Source: Nereocystis luetkeana (taxonomy: Eukaryota; Sar; Phaeophyceae; Laminariales; Laminariaceae). Taken from it: 64,000 bases of DNA. Position numbers and translations under genes: made by a program. Below the pieces are notes generated by a model. It was not told the DNA's origin. It ran no database searches and was given only the letters and a program-made list of their open reading frames with translations. Positions within the stretch are counted from its first letter, which is position 1, and every line of letters begins with the position of its first letter. Positions 32,947 to 47,600 of this stretch are shown here, in pieces. Where the stretch lies: the NCBI GenBank assembly GCA_031213475.1, contig JARUPZ010000002.1:16721069-16785068 (forward strand), written 5' to 3'.

Positions 32947-35900
32947 GGTTCTCAGTAGGTGTTGCAGTAGGTGTTACTGTGGATTTTGTAGTAGGTTTGC
33001 TCAGTAGTTATTACAATGGGTTTCTCAGTAGGTGTAAGCAGTAGGTGTTACAAGCAGTGGTGGATGTTACGTTGTGTCGGTAGAGTGTCGCAGCTGTTCT
33101 GCCCTTTGCCTACGTACGTACTTGGAAGTGGAAGTGCTCCAAAGGTTCGTCTCTCTTGTTTGGTTTTGTGCGTACCCCCGTCTCTCTGGCATAAACATTT
33201 TGTGTGAACCCCTTTTTACGGCAACGCGTTTCCACTATTACGGGGGGCCACATTAAATAGGACCTACGGCACACACTAAAACCTATATATTTCTCTTTTT
33301 TTTCTCACAACATTTGGTCCTATTTACTATGGTCCCCCGTAATATTAATACTGCTGTAGGTTCTGTCGTGAATGTCATTAGTGTGTGTCAAATCGCACAC
33401 TTCGTGGCTCACCTTTGGACGCCGCAACAAACACGGTGAGGTTACCCTCCTCATCCCCGGACCCCCCCGCGCTGTACTGTCGCACCGCCGGGGAGTCGGA
33501 GGAGGAGGAGGAGGAGGAGGAGGAGGCGTGTTTGTTGTGGGAGATTATCCTCCTCACACCCACCCGACTCCCCCGCTGTAGGGTCGCACCGCCGGAGAGT
33601 CGGAGGAGGAGAAGGAGGAGTAGGAGAAGAACATCACCACCACTAACACGCCTCTGAAAGCGAGCCACCAATATGTAGAGCTAGCGCAACACGCACGATT
33701 TTCACCATGGTCACCAGCGCACACCGTTAGTTGGACGATATCCATTGCACAATACCCACCCACCCTCGCGATTTACTAGCGAGAGCTACGTACCCTTGAC
33801 CTTTCTTTCCACCCGCGCTAATTCCTGGTGATTTCCTGGCGATTCCCTGGCGATTTCCCGGCGAACTCCTTGCGATCTCCTGGCGAGAGCTACGTACTCT
33901 CGATCTCTCTTCCCACCCGTGCGAGTTCCTACGTAGCGAAGTCCTAGCGAGAGCTATGCTACGTGCTCTGTTTTTAGTGCTATGAATATAGCATAACTAC
34001 AGGATGATAAGCATCAGCTGCCCGTGTCAGGTCAGGTGGGCTGAAGTTTTCCGACGCTCGCCCCGTGGCCCGCCCGCAATATGTTGGGCCAGATTCCGAC
34101 ACGGCATCAGGGGTCCCTCTAATAATGCCGGTCTAATAGTGCCGATACCCGATATAGTGCCGGTCTAACAATGCCGATGCCCTATATAGTGCCGGTCTAA
34201 TAATGCCGATACCCGATATACTGCCGGCTTAATACCGCCGATGCCCGATTTAGTGCGGGTGAAATCGCTTGGCACGGCAGCGATGGGTTTGACCAGTGTG
34301 ACAGCGTGCGGAATAATGCCGGTGTCCCGCTACCATGCCGGCCTGTTGGCCTGCTGGCACATATGTACCGGCAACACTTGAGAGACCACCACGTGCTGCA
34401 TACCTGGTAGCTAAAAAGCAACACCCCGGGATTCAATCCTTCTGGTTAAGAGCAGCGCGTACCTGTGGCATGTTTTTGGAGAGAAGGGGTCGGTCCGGTA
34501 TTGTTGTGTTATTGTTGCGGTGACGTACTGTAGGAAATGTGAAATATGCTATACTTGGTACCAGGTATACGAGTATCATACGAAGGGTAGACAGAAGTAT
34601 ACCTGGTATGAATACTTACACGTGGTTTTGTCGCGGACGACGTGGAATTATACCCTCGATGGAGTGGTTGTTTGACCGCGGGTCGATAACTCGGCGGCTG
34701 ATGTTGTGTACCAGGTATACTGCTTTCACAGCACTGATAGCAGTACAAATAATGGCTGGTACTTTCCGCATGTATGTGTGTGTGTGCATGTATTGGATAG
34801 AAAAGTTAAGTGCATGGGCTGCTTACACCTCGTACAACTCAGCGGTATGATCGAGATTTCCCTCGAAAATCATCTTTGCAAGCTGCGTGTGATATTCAGA
34901 TTTTTATGTGCAAGTATTACTGTACCAGTACCAGGCAACCAAGCGTGTACCGTATTTGCCCAAACGCGAACGTACGTGGCCTACTCACGAGAGCGTGCAG
35001 AGCAATGCGTGTTCTCATCCGACCCTTCTTCGCTTCTCCTTTGTCGCCGCTGTTCGTTCGGTCCCTCCTTCTTCCCATGTTCCCATGCAAAATAAAACCG
35101 AAACGAAAACACGGGGACAGGTGCGCTGCCCCCCCGACGTGACTGGCGGCAGCCGGATCATGGTGCTCGTACCCCGGCAACACCGTCAGCAGCAGTCCAG
35201 GAATGCCCAGGTGAGATTAGATAGGCGAGAGCTCGTTACCCGGAGCAGGAGGCCCTGATGCCACGACGTGCTACGACCTATAATATACTACAGTATTGCA
35301 CTGAGCATTACTCGTACGTGCAGCAGTGGTGTTTGTTTTGTTAGGCTGCAGATAGGAAGGACACTGCTGTGCTTTCCAGGGCACAATGATGCCGGTATGT
35401 GTGACAATCTTCCACACCTGCGGCGCAGATACGTAGATCATGATCTATCTGTATATCTATATATCTACTGTAGATTATCTAGTTCCTCAGCTGCCGTTGT
35501 GGGAGGTTGTACAGGATCTGTATTGCACAGATCTAAATCAGGAAAACTTGTGCCTAGATCATGCAGACAATTGCGGGTCCCATCCGGCAACGTGAGCTAC
35601 TACTCTTAATATTAATGTTACGGGGGACCATCGTAAATACGACCTACTGTTGACACAAAAACCTATATATTAACCTATTTTTACTAACAATGTTCGGTCC
35701 TATTTACTATGGTCCCCCGTAATAATACTGCTGCTGTAGATCATGCAAGACCGGGTCTTGTTGTATGTAGATCTGCCTTGAAGTATCTACGGGTAGATCG
35801 TGAAGTGTGATTTATCTGTAGATGATCTGTCCGAAGGTGCGCGAGGTTCCCCTTTCGGAGGCAATTGGACGTGGGGTTACTCATGGTGAAAAAATCTCGA

Positions 35901-37979
35901 TGGCGTTTTGTGCTCAGTGCATCTGAAAAAACAAATAAACGGCGTAATCGACCAGCAAAGGACAAATCGGTACATACATACCAGGTACAGTAAGTACATC
36001 CATACATGGTTGTCTGTCTGGTGAACATGTTTGTTTTTTCATGAGCGAGTCAGTCGCCTTCTGTATCGACCTCTGGAGGGGGGGGGAAACTGATGTCGAA
36101 ACTAAAAACCAAAACCTGCAACCGTCGTTGTTGTTGTTGTCGTCGTTGTTGGTCTTGATTGCCTCATTCCTGCCTTGTCCTTGTTGTTGTCCTATGTGTC
36201 GCTCTGGCGACCACCTCGATACGTTCTCCACACCGCACACCTTATCTCTCCTTCCCCCCTCCCCACCCCCTCCCTCCCCACCTTTCTTCCTCTTCCGCTC
36301 TCTCCCCTTCTCCCCCCTCCCCTCCCCCCCGTCCCCTTCCACACCAAATCCCGCCCCCTCCCCTTTCTTCCCCTCTACCCCCCCCCCCCCTTCCCCTCTA
36401 TCCCCTACCTGCCTTCCGCCTTTCTCTCCCTGACTCTAAAAGGTGTACATGGCCACGGTACCCCGGGGCGTGTCGCCCGGCGGGGAGTTCAATGTTATGG
36501 TGAACAGCCACCCTGTCAGGGTGACCTGCCCTCCTAACGTAACGCCGGGCATGCAGATTCGTATCCGCTTGGAAGAGCCGCAGGGAGCGCTGCACCAGAC
36601 GTTCGAGGTGGCGGTGCCGCAAGGGGTGCGGCCGGGGCAACCGTTTGCCCTGATTGGTCAGTTTTTTTTCTTCTGTTTTTCTTTTGGGTGGGTTGGGGAG
36701 GGAGGGGGGGGGGGGGGGTTAAGGAGAAGGAGAGGAGGGAGAGGGATGGAGGAGAAGGGGGCGGGGCGTACTGATTTGTTGCTTGTCTTTGTCATTTGAC
36801 CATTTACCACGCATCCCTTCCGAGACGGAGCACCGCGGGGGGGGGGGGGGGCGTACTCACTCGTTGATTGCCTTAGTCATTTGACCATTGACCACGCATC
36901 CCTTTCGAGACGGAGCACCGTTCCTACTCCTAATGGAGACACCTCCAACAATTGGGTGCTCATTACGTTGTTTCCATTTATTACATTCCTTTTTTTTGTT
37001 AGTTTTATCCCCTTATTTCGAAGCCTGTTGCCACCATCTACCCGCGGGGGGGGGATCAAGGAGGGATGGAAGGAGAGAAGGGGGGGGGGAGGGGGGGGGC
37101 ATTTGCCCTTTCGTTTTTGTCCATAGGTAGGCACAGTTGGTGGAGTTGGGTGTTGGGGTGTGTCGGTGTGAAGATTGATCCTTGCGCAGCGCTTTTTTTG
37201 CCAACGTGTCCAGGGTTTTGGGAAGGGAGGCGCGGTTGGTAGGCTACTTGCTTTCCGGTCACTGGGACTGCTTTCCGGGCGGTCCATCGGAGCGGCAGTC
37301 GACCCGTCGGTAGCGTCAGTCAACCAGTCGGTAGCGGCAATCGATCCGTCGGTAGTGGCAGTCAATGGGTCGATATCGACAGTCGATCTGTCGGTAGCGG
37401 TAGCGAATCCTTCGGTAGTGGCAGCCGGGCCGTCGGTAGCGACAATCGGTCTGTCGGTAGTCGCCGTCTATCCGTCGGTAGCGGCATTCGACCCGATAGT
37501 TGGTCCGTCGGCAGCGGTGGCCAATCCGTCGGTAGCGGTGGTCTATCCGTCGGTAGCGGCGGCCAACCCGTCGGTAGCGGTGGTCAGTTCGTCCGTGGCA
37601 ATAATCGGCCCGTGGGTAGCGGCAGTAGATCCGTCGGTAGCGACAATCGGTCCGTCGGTAGCCGTAGCATCGGTAGGTACGATATCTGGCTGGGTTGCGG
37701 ACGCTTTAGCTTTCGTCTCTGTTCCTGCTTTTTTGGGGGGAGGCTCTTGGGGCGGGGGTGGTCGAAGGACGAAACGTGTACGTAGCGCCGAGAGGACGGT
37801 TTGTTCTCAGTAAATATGTGATAGGACGCGGATGTGCCTGATCTCCACCTCCCGTCTCCCATCATCTGTGTGCCATCCCCGTCCGTATCTCCCTGAACCT
37901 GTGTCCCGCTGTCCCTGGCTGCTTTGCTCCTTCCGACGGCGTTTGTTTGCCGTTGCTGCTGCTGCTGTTGCCTGTGTTG

Positions 37980-38025
<46 letters not shown>

Positions 38026-41000
38026 TGTGTTGTTGTTGCTGCTGCTGGCGTTGCTGCTGCTGCTGCTGCTGGCGTTGCTGCTACTGTTGCTTCTGCTGTT
38101 GTTGCTGTTGATGTTGCTAATGTTGTTGCTGTGGCGGTGCCATGCAGCGGGCGGGCAGCGCGTGATGGTGCACTGCCCCCTCGACGCGAGACCGGGACAG
38201 AAAATTCGATTCCAGCTGCCCATACAACTGAGCGAGGCGCAGCTCCAGACGTACAGCATCCACTACTCGGGGAAGGTGAAAGTCTCATCCCCCCCCCCTA
38301 CCCCTTCCCTCCCAACCCCCTCCCACAACGCCCTCCCACCGTCCCCCACCCCCCCCCCCTCACCTGCCCCCACTAGACCCATGCCATGTGCCGTTTCGCT
38401 CTTACGGGGGACCATAGTAAATAGGACCAAGCATTGTTAGTAAAACTAGGTAAATATAGAGGTTTTTGTGTGTACCGTAGGTCCTATTTACTATGCCCCC
38501 CCGTAATAGGGCGTACTGCTGTACAATGCCCTCGATTCGTACCCACGTACGTGGATGCCGCGGGAGAGATGCAGCCATTCACCCCCTCCTCCCACACGCA
38601 CACCAGAAAATAAATCAAATTAGGCCGCCGCACGAGCGTTTTTCAGTAGGATGCAGCTCACGATTCATGCGACTCGCCGAACACCTCACGTTTCGCTTCG
38701 CGCTTGGTGCGAGCAATCAATGTCTGCCTGGTCCGTGGTGAAACCCCGACGTGCGCCGTCCCGGCATTGCACACAGGGGATGCGAGGGTATATGGTCATA
38801 ATATACGACTACGGCCATGCATGACATAAGTGCACCCCCCCCCGCTCCCCCTCCCATCCTCCCGCCTCCCACTTCTTCCTACTCCCTCCCCCCCCCGCCC
38901 CTCTCGACACATGTCACGAAATATCTAAAAGCGCTCGACCCCCCCCCCCTACCCGCCCGCTTCCCGCCCGCTCCCCCCCTCCAACTCCCACTCCCCCCCC
39001 CCTCTCACGAGACATAGAACGAATGTGACGGAAGAGCTAAAACGCAGCCAACCCTCTCTCCCTCCCACACCCGCCCCGCTCATTGGACACATAGTTCCCA
39101 TTGGATGTCAGTATAGAACGACGAGTGTAATCGCTCAACTCCCCCCCCCTTCACCCCCTCTCTATATATATGGTCATATAACTACGGCCATGCATGACAT
39201 GAGTACACCCCCCCCCCCCCCCTCGCCCTCTACCCCCCCTTCCTCTCACGCCCCATCCATCCCCCCCATCCTCTCTCCCCCCCCCCCCCCCCACCCCTCC
39301 ACCCTTCCTCCCAACTCCCCTCATTTCCTGGAAACCTTTTTTTGCCAGGACGGGTGGGTGAGGTGTGTAGGGACGGACCTTAAGTTCCATTGGGTCCGAC
39401 ACGACGAGGGAGACGCAGAAGCATCGGCATCTTTCGTGGGGGACGCGACTTCGACCGATGGAGGGGGAGGGGGAGCGGCGGGAGGAGGGGGGGGAGGCGG
39501 GGGCGGGGCGGGGGGAGGGGGCGCGGAAGGCGGGGAGGGCGATGCGAAGTCGGCGCAGCAACGGCGAGGGACGATCTCTGACAGGACTATGCTCAAGCGG
39601 AAGGTGCGCACTGCTAAAGGGACTCTTTGTAACGTTTTTTCGTGGCGCATGAGGAGTGAGATTGAAGGGAGAGGGGGGGGGGGGGGGGGGGGGAAGGGGT
39701 ACTCATTTGTTGTTTCTTTTGCCTTGGTTATTTGGCCATTGACCACGCACCCCTTCCGAGACGGAGGGCGGGGGGGGGATGCGGTAACGGCCGAGTATGA
39801 ATACGTTCCAGCTTTGGGGGAGGGGGGATGCGGTAACGGGTCGAGTGCGAATACGTTCCAGCTTTACTACTACAGAGACGTAGTGGGAGAGGTAACTACA
39901 GGGTTTATATAGGGAAGGTGGCGGCGGCGGGGGAGGGGCCAGGGGGGGGAACGGATCGTGCGTGCTTCGAGGCGTGTTATGGGCGAGATGGTTACGGTTG
40001 ATGTACGGATACATTCCGGTGATGCCACAGACAAGACGAGACAATATTTTTTTTTTTGACGAGACAGATAGATCGATTGAAAGATAGATGGACAGATAGG
40101 CAGATACCCGTAAAGAGGGAGAGCGTTGAGTTCGCAGAGCGGGGGTGCGCGATGGTTTCTCAGCGCTCGTTTTTCTCCCGACAACGAGTCTGCATGTGAG
40201 GATTGCTGCTAAGAAAAAGTGTCAAACTTTGTCCTTTCGGAAGGCTCTTCTCTCGACCACCATTATTCTCCGAAAACATCATGTCGTTCGGTATTTTTTT
40301 CTCTTGACAATGTTGCCGTTCCCGAATAGCCGAACGCTGGAAAACGATCGCACCTCTGTGTCAACTCAACGCCCTTTCCGGTACCTATTCCCATTACCGA
40401 ACAAGATGATTCGGAAAGGCAGATAGATCAGACAGATAGATAGATAGGTAGATAGATAGATAGACTAAGACAATAGCAGCGGTGGATGCCTACAGTACAT
40501 TTCAGTATTTCCGCGTTTTTTCTCCCCGCAATTCTGTGTGTTTCAGTCCCATACCAGTATTTTTTTCTGTTGTCGCGGTGTGGTACAGAGGGTGGGGGAG
40601 GGGGTGGGAGGAGGGGTTGTGGTGTGAGGGTTTTCGATGGTGCTGGCATGTTTGGTGAGGGATGCAGGGGTTGTGTTTGGAGTTTTGGGTGGAAATAGAT
40701 GTGAGATTTTTAGTGTGGGAGGGGGCATGGTGAGAAGGTGTTTTGTCTATCGCTCGGGCTTCGGTGTGTGATGGTGGCTATCGTAATGGTGGATGTTAGG
40801 TTATACCTTAGCGGCGGACGTTTGCCGCTGTTGTTGCTTTTCGCTCGATGTGGTGGGCACCGCATGCCACCACGCTGACCAGGAATGTAAGCTGCGTTCG
40901 ATATTCATATGAGACTCCAAATGGTGCCTATATTTCCGGTCAGAGTATATTTCGTATATATAACGAGCAAGTTACACGTAGCTGAGTTTTCTCGAAGCAA

Positions 41001-43407
41001 CAGAGAGAGTGCAGAAGAAAATCCGAGCGATGCGCCTGTGGAAAGGTCTCGACGACATCGTTCAACACCTCGAACAGATCATACAGGTCAGACAAATCAT
41101 GATCTAGATCATCTACTGTAGTTCCTCGCCTCCCGTTCTGGGGGGGTTGTGCAGAATCTGCATACGTACGTAACGACTACTACAGTAGCACACAAACATC
41201 AAGATTAGGAAACATGTCCTACAGATAGTGGATCATACTGGTATCGTTAGCTGCTGCTGCTGTAGACCATACGTACGAGATGGGGAATAGATTGATACAT
41301 CTGTCTCAAAAAATCTAGATCATTTAGTGGGATTTATCTGTACCTGGTATTACGCAGGACCATATTAAATAGGACCTACGGTACACACAACCTAAATATA
41401 TATTTCGCTATTTTTACTATTAATAACATTATCTGGTCCTACTTCCTTTAGGTCCCCCGTAATACGGTAGATGATCTGTCTGAACGGTGGATACCTGGTA
41501 GTTCTCAAGCCACCATCCTGGTTGCGTGCATCTTCTTTGTTTTGGAGATAACCTGCTGGGAAATTCGTCCCAGGGGGGGGTGTGTTATTTTATCACCCGT
41601 GTGTATAATCTGATCACCCGGTGTGTTATCCTATTACCCGTGTATTATCTTATCACACGTGTGTTACATATATCATCCGTGTGTTATGTTATCACCCGTG
41701 TGTTCTGTTATCACCCGTGTGTTATCTTATCACTTGTCACCAGTGTATTCTCTCATCATCCGTGTGTTAACTCACACGTGTGTTACCTTATCACCCGTGT
41801 GTTATACGATGACAAGACACCGACAAGAGTAAATTCCCTTTTTTGTTAACATCGATAGGCTGCGCTGTTGTAGTTTGTTGTTGACATGTGTATACGATTG
41901 CCTGTTAACTTTGTGTTTGCTTGTTGTCGTTTTTGTAGTTGTGGCGTGGTGTTTCCTTCCTTCGTTCCTTTTTTTTCTTCGTTTCGTTCGGGTGGTGGTA
42001 GTCGTGTCAGGCGTGAGACGCGACAGCGTACGAGTAGCTTTAGTAGATAGACGATGTTCTATCACGGGGGACCAGAGTAAATAGGACCAACTATTGTTCG
42101 TAAAAATAGCGAAATATATAGTTTTTTGTGTGTACCGTAGGTCCTATTTACTATGGTCCTCCGTGATAATCTTTTAGAACAGCAGTCCCATTGTGGGGAT
42201 GAACTACTTTGAATTTGAGTGATTGGTAATCATTAAAACGGGACCGCAGTCTTGTAAGTGTTAATAGCCTTTTTTTTCTACTGCTCTCACACTCACGATT
42301 TCAAGTAAGTTTGTGCCCAGTTCTGAAGGCGAGTAGGCAGTAACAGCTGCCCAAAAACGCCTTCCACACAAGACAGACCGGCAGGCTAACAGACAGACAG
42401 ACAGACCGACCGACGGGTAAACAGACAATTTCGACCAGACCAGACGGCCTTGCATGTGTGTGTGCGGGCGGATAGATGCGTAGACGAGAAAGCCTGGCAG
42501 ACATGGCAAGACACGACAAGAAGAGACTGGCACGGGAGACGGACAAACACGTCAGACAGACAGACAGACAGACAGAAAGGGCAGGCAGATAAAACGGAAA
42601 AGCCAGGCGGATGTATACGACAGAAGACGTAAACTGTCAAGACTGGCTGACAGATAGATGGACGAGAGAACCTTTCCGACAAGTCAAGACAAAACAGACA
42701 TCGAAGGCAGACAAACACTCGAATCAGACAGACAGACAAACAGACAATCAGCCCAAGCTCTATTTTTTGCCAACACGCCAGAAGACCGTTTATTATGGGA
42801 AGTTATTTGTGGGCTCCAGGAACCTGAGGTTTAAGGCCAAATACAGGTAGACTCCTCAGAGCGCTCCCCGGATTTTCCCGAGAGCTTTCTGGAACTGTTT
42901 TCCGTTTCTCCAGAGTGGTAGTTTGGTTTGTGGAGCAGCCAATCAGTTTTCTCTGCAGGGTCAAAAATAAGATTGTTATTAAGAACTGGAGCCAGAAACA
43001 ATGGATCTTCGAAGTTTTTTCTTTTTAGTGAACAATCATGGTGTTCTCAGAATTGGCATTATGGACGAACGGTCGAATCACTACTCTGGAAAAAGCGAAA
43101 ACTTCCCGAGAAAGCTCCCGGAAAACTATTAATATAGAGGGAGCATCCTGAGAAGTCTACCGATGTTGTTGACGGTCCCGCCGGGTCAATCACGGAGTTG
43201 CGGTTAAAAAACCCAGATGTTGGAGCTCTTCAAAACTTTTCTCATAGTGGTTGAGATAATAGTAACAAGAATAATAATAATAATAATAATAATACTACTC
43301 CCCCCTTCCTCACAATAGATAGTAATGAAGATGCTAATAATAATAATGATAATAACAAAAATAATAATAATGATAATAATACCAGGTAGTAATATAATAG
43401 TAGCAAC

Positions 43408-43501
<94 letters not shown>

Positions 43502-43551
43502 GTAATAATAATAGTAATAATAATAACAACAACAACAACAACAACAACAAC

Positions 43552-43586
<35 letters not shown>

Positions 43587-44618
43587 TCAAATTAAAATAA
43601 TTTTACATATACCTATGATGGTCCTCAGCCTTATCCGATCAATTATCAGTCGGTGAATGCCTCCCGCCTCTGACCGTCTTTCCGCGCGGTTTCTTCCCCC
43701 GAGGCGTTCCCCCTCCATGCCTGAACCGCCCGGCGTCGGAGGGTCCGTCCGCTCACCGCCGTGGTGCCCGCGCAAAGCCTTGACGTTGAGATCGACGAAG
43801 GAATATCCGAAAATCCCTGCTCTGTCAGTGTTTTAGGCCTTTGTCTCTCGCCAGAGTGTAGGCATTCGCGTGGTTCTTTCCGGCACATCCTCTCTGACCT
43901 CCCATCCATGGGGAGGGTCACCTACCCGGCCGGCGTCGCCATTTGTGGGGGCCTGCGCGGGCGCGGGTGGCTGTGTCTGGGGCATCGATGGAACGCCCCG
44001 ATAGCACATGCCGCCCAGGCTTAGTTGAGAACTGGCACCCATCAAAAGTTATGCCGGGGCGGGGGGGGGGGGGGGGGGGTTATACGAGAGAGATAACGCA
44101 CGTCACCTACAGCCAGCAGCACTTACGGTGTGTACGCTATCGTACAGCGGCAGCTGCAGTGGAGCTGCACCACGTGGCTGCGGAGATGTACGGCTATGTA
44201 GCTGCAGCAGGAAGTCTACAGCAGCTGATGTCGCGGCACCTTTCGACGGAGCTGCGCTGTCGGCCATCCCGTACTCCCTGATTTAGAAGTTGCACCCCTC
44301 CCTGCCTTCCAGGATTCCGCCGTTTTTTTTTGTTTTTCGGTTAATCGGCAAGTAATCGTCCGCACATTCTGCCGCCTTTTCGAACGTTCATGGAGTGTGT
44401 CTTAGGGCGCACCCTCCCGACCTCTTGGCATCGAGGCTCAGCCCCCTCCCTCCTCTACATTTATACGCATATCACGCAAGTCTGCGACCGGCGGCCGTCC
44501 TTGCCGCCGTCGGCGTAGCCCCTTGTAATGATGATGATGACCCTACAGTAAAAATATTAATAATAACAATGACAATGATAATAATAATGATATTAATAGT
44601 AGTAGTAATATTAATAAT

Positions 44619-44679
<61 letters not shown>

Positions 44680-47600
44680 GTAATAGTAATAATGATAATG
44701 ATAACGATAGTGATCTATACGGGTGGAGGACTCTTTTCGTTTCCTCTTTGATTATTTCTGTGGTGATTATTTTTCTTCCTTTTTGGCACTCGTTTCTCTG
44801 TTTGCCTTTGAACCAGCACCTACTGCTGTTGTGCTTCCCCCCTCATCCCTCCCCCTTCCCCCCCCCCCCCCCGCCCCCAAAGAAAAAAAGGAATGCCTCC
44901 CCCGCTGCTGGGCATTGCCCAACCATTGCTGCTGCTGGTTGCTGTCAGGTTGTCGCGGTGGTGGTGGTGGTGGTGGTGGTCGTGGTGGTGGTGGGTATCA
45001 TTCTTACGCTAAACCAGGTATACACGATTGATTTATCCAGGAGTCGGGAGGGGCGTTGGGCTTTCAGCGTGCTTAGGCGTGTGTGTGATGAGTCGCCGTT
45101 GCTTTCGGGCTTCCCACGGAAGAGATGTATCCGGAGGGTGGGGGGTGGGGGGAGGGGTGGGGGGAGGGGGGAGTCGTGCACCGAGCGAATCGTAGTCCGA
45201 CCGAACCGACGATTGAACAGTCCGCCTTCTTGGCGGGAAACACCGAGGCCTGTAAGAGTTGCCGACCTTTTCATTGGTGTCGTGGCCTTGTGCCTTGCAC
45301 GTCTACGAGATTTCTTGCATGGTTTGTGTTGGTTTGTAGCCGTGTCAACCGCGGGGCTATTATTGTTTTCCGATTTTTAGCGTGTATCGTCGTGCGAAGT
45401 TGTACGCGTTCTTGTGTACGAGTACCCCGCTCTTTCACGCGAGCAACCACCTTGTAAAAATAAGTGTTGGGAGAACTTTCGTGGAGAAAGGAAGTTCTCG
45501 AGGAACGTGTTTGGGAGGAGTTCTTGGAGAATTTTCATGGGATTATACGAAGTATGTACGCACTCATGCTACACCTTTTGGTCTGTTTCTGTCTTGCAAC
45601 GTCGACCCAGACCCAACCGGACCCCAACCCTACGATGTAACCCTATCCCTAACCCCAGCCCTTTTGGGCAGTCGAGGTGGGCAGGGGTGGTCGGGTGTTC
45701 CACCGCGGGTGTTTCGGCGGCAGTTTCCCCGAAATTCCGACGGGCCGAAAGGCCGGCCTCGAGACAAAATCGGACAGCAGTGGTGTTGCTCGAGTTTACT
45801 CACACGGTGGTGTTGTATTGAAAGTCCTCTCTCTTTCCCCGCGCTCTCGCTCTCACGGATATAGTACTTGTAACTGTTGTTTTCTTGGAGGCATGTCGGG
45901 GGGCGGGGAAGAGGTGCACACCGCGAGCGAGATAAAGGGAAGTGTTATGTGGCGACGGGGCAAGCTGTTTTGTGCTTTGAGGGGTTTGCTATTTTGCGTG
46001 TCTTGAAAACGTGTTGCAAGCGCGTGTCCGATTCTTCGTAGAAGCGACGGCTTCCTCTCGCTTTCTCCTTCGCTTTATGTCTCTGTCCTCCTTTTTTTGG
46101 CATGACTTGATGGTGATCTTTTGTGTTTCTGCTGGTCGGGTTTTGGTTCAACTCGATTTGGTTTGTTTTTGTTTTTGTTGGTTTGGTTTGGTTTGGTTCG
46201 GTTTGGTTTTCTCGCTTGGTTTTGGTTTTCGGTTCGGTTTTTTGTTTTGTGTCGCTCTCGTTTTCGCTTCGTCAACTGCTAGCAAGTGCGGTTTTTGCTG
46301 TTTTTCTTCGAATGGGTTGTTTATTTCGCGCTTGTCCCTCTCTCGCTCTTGGTTTCCGCCCTTTCTTCGCCATGCGCCCTCGCTTTTCAACGAGGGTCTT
46401 GTGGCATGTGCCCTGTGTGTGTTTTCTTTCTCTCTCGTTTTCCTCTTCTTTTGTTCGTGTCCATGTCCTTATTTTTCCCTTGTTCCCTTTCCTTTCCTTT
46501 CGCTTCGATTTCGTCGCGATTTCTTTTCGTCTGCTCTTTGCTGGTTTCGGCTTCGTGGCCTCGCAGTCTTTGCTGGCGGGGTCCAACTTCAGGATCGAGG
46601 GAAGCGCGTTCGTCCGTAAGCTGTCGAAGCTGAAACACCGCCACTACATGGTGGAGCTGGTGAGACTTACGAAAGAGGGCGAGAGGCCGAGAGAGACGGT
46701 ACACGTATTCGGTACAGCCGGCAGAATGTGTCAAGAGGAGGCAACGCATGCAGGCCTGGATCTCTTGCTGACCCGCTGCAACGCCTTCAGGGGGTATATC
46801 GCAACTACAGCGATAGAAGTAGCCTTTTGGTTACTATTGTTGAGGCATGTTCTTATAGGTAGAGAGTGCGTTTTGTACGAAATATGGGTATGTTTTGTAG
46901 ACCGGTGTAAAAACTACAGACGACCCGTAGTATGCGCGATCGGAGGGAGAATCACACACAGCTTGCGAACAAGAGTTTTGAAGGAAGGGTCGGGTTTCCG
47001 ATCTCACAGCTGATGGGTTTTTTTTGTTTGTTTTTTGGCTTGTTCAAGTACAGGCAGGCAGACAGGCAGGCAGGCAGGTAAGTAGATCGGCAGAACGAGG
47101 AGACAAAACAACCCCGGAGACAGGAGATAGCGGTGGGAGGCAGAAACAGACCGCCGCGCCGACCGACTCGAACGGAAAAGAACAGAACGTCACCGAATCG
47201 GTGATGATGATGACGATGATGTATGATGATGATGATGATGATCTATGAGGATGATGTATGATGATGACGATGAGGATAATGATGTACGATGATGTATGAT
47301 GATGATAATAATGTACGATGATGATGTATGATGGTGATGTCTATTATGACAACGTAACCGAATCGATGATGATGATGATGATCTATGATGATGATCTATG
47401 ATGTATGATATGATGATGACGATGATGATAATGATGTACGATGATGTATGATGATGATAATAATGTGCGATGATGATGTACTTGTATGATGATGATGTCT
47501 ATTATGACGATGATGACGATGCCGATGATGTCGACGGCTTCTACGGCGACGAGCAGGTTCGAGCAGAGGAAGCCACCCTCGACGCGAGTGTTCCCGAGGC

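Larger units (their letters stand above)
31284..35120 (+). other. Intron 2 (3.8 kb)
   Basis: It holds one family B and one family A element, tandem repeats at 31,315-31,440, a (AGT)n tract at about 32,905-32,945, a 46-bp tandem duplication at 32,318-32,413 and a 43-bp tandem repeat at about 34,120-34,250. No exon was recognised. Confidence 0.7.
39604..46566 (+). other. Intron 6 (7.0 kb)
   Basis: It contains a poly(G) run just after the donor region (39,670-39,692), GATA and GACA microsatellites (40,060-40,120; 40,420-40,465; 42,380-42,730), an 18-20-bp minisatellite, two family A MITEs, a family B element, a TA-flanked MITE and repeat H copy 2 between AAT tracts. A missed small exon cannot be ruled out. 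Confidence 0.6.

Noticed and set aside
37175-37813. Pro-Ser-Val-Ala repeat protein
   Set aside because: It is an intronic minisatellite whose unit is a multiple of three; flanking HECT exons splice across it.
43204-43600. Poly-Ile and poly-Leu frames
   Set aside because: Translations of an AAT microsatellite.
46123-47013. 296-codon frame over exon 7
   Set aside because: Only the 31 codons at 46,567-46,659 fit splice sites and the neighbouring exons; the rest is T-rich intron sequence.
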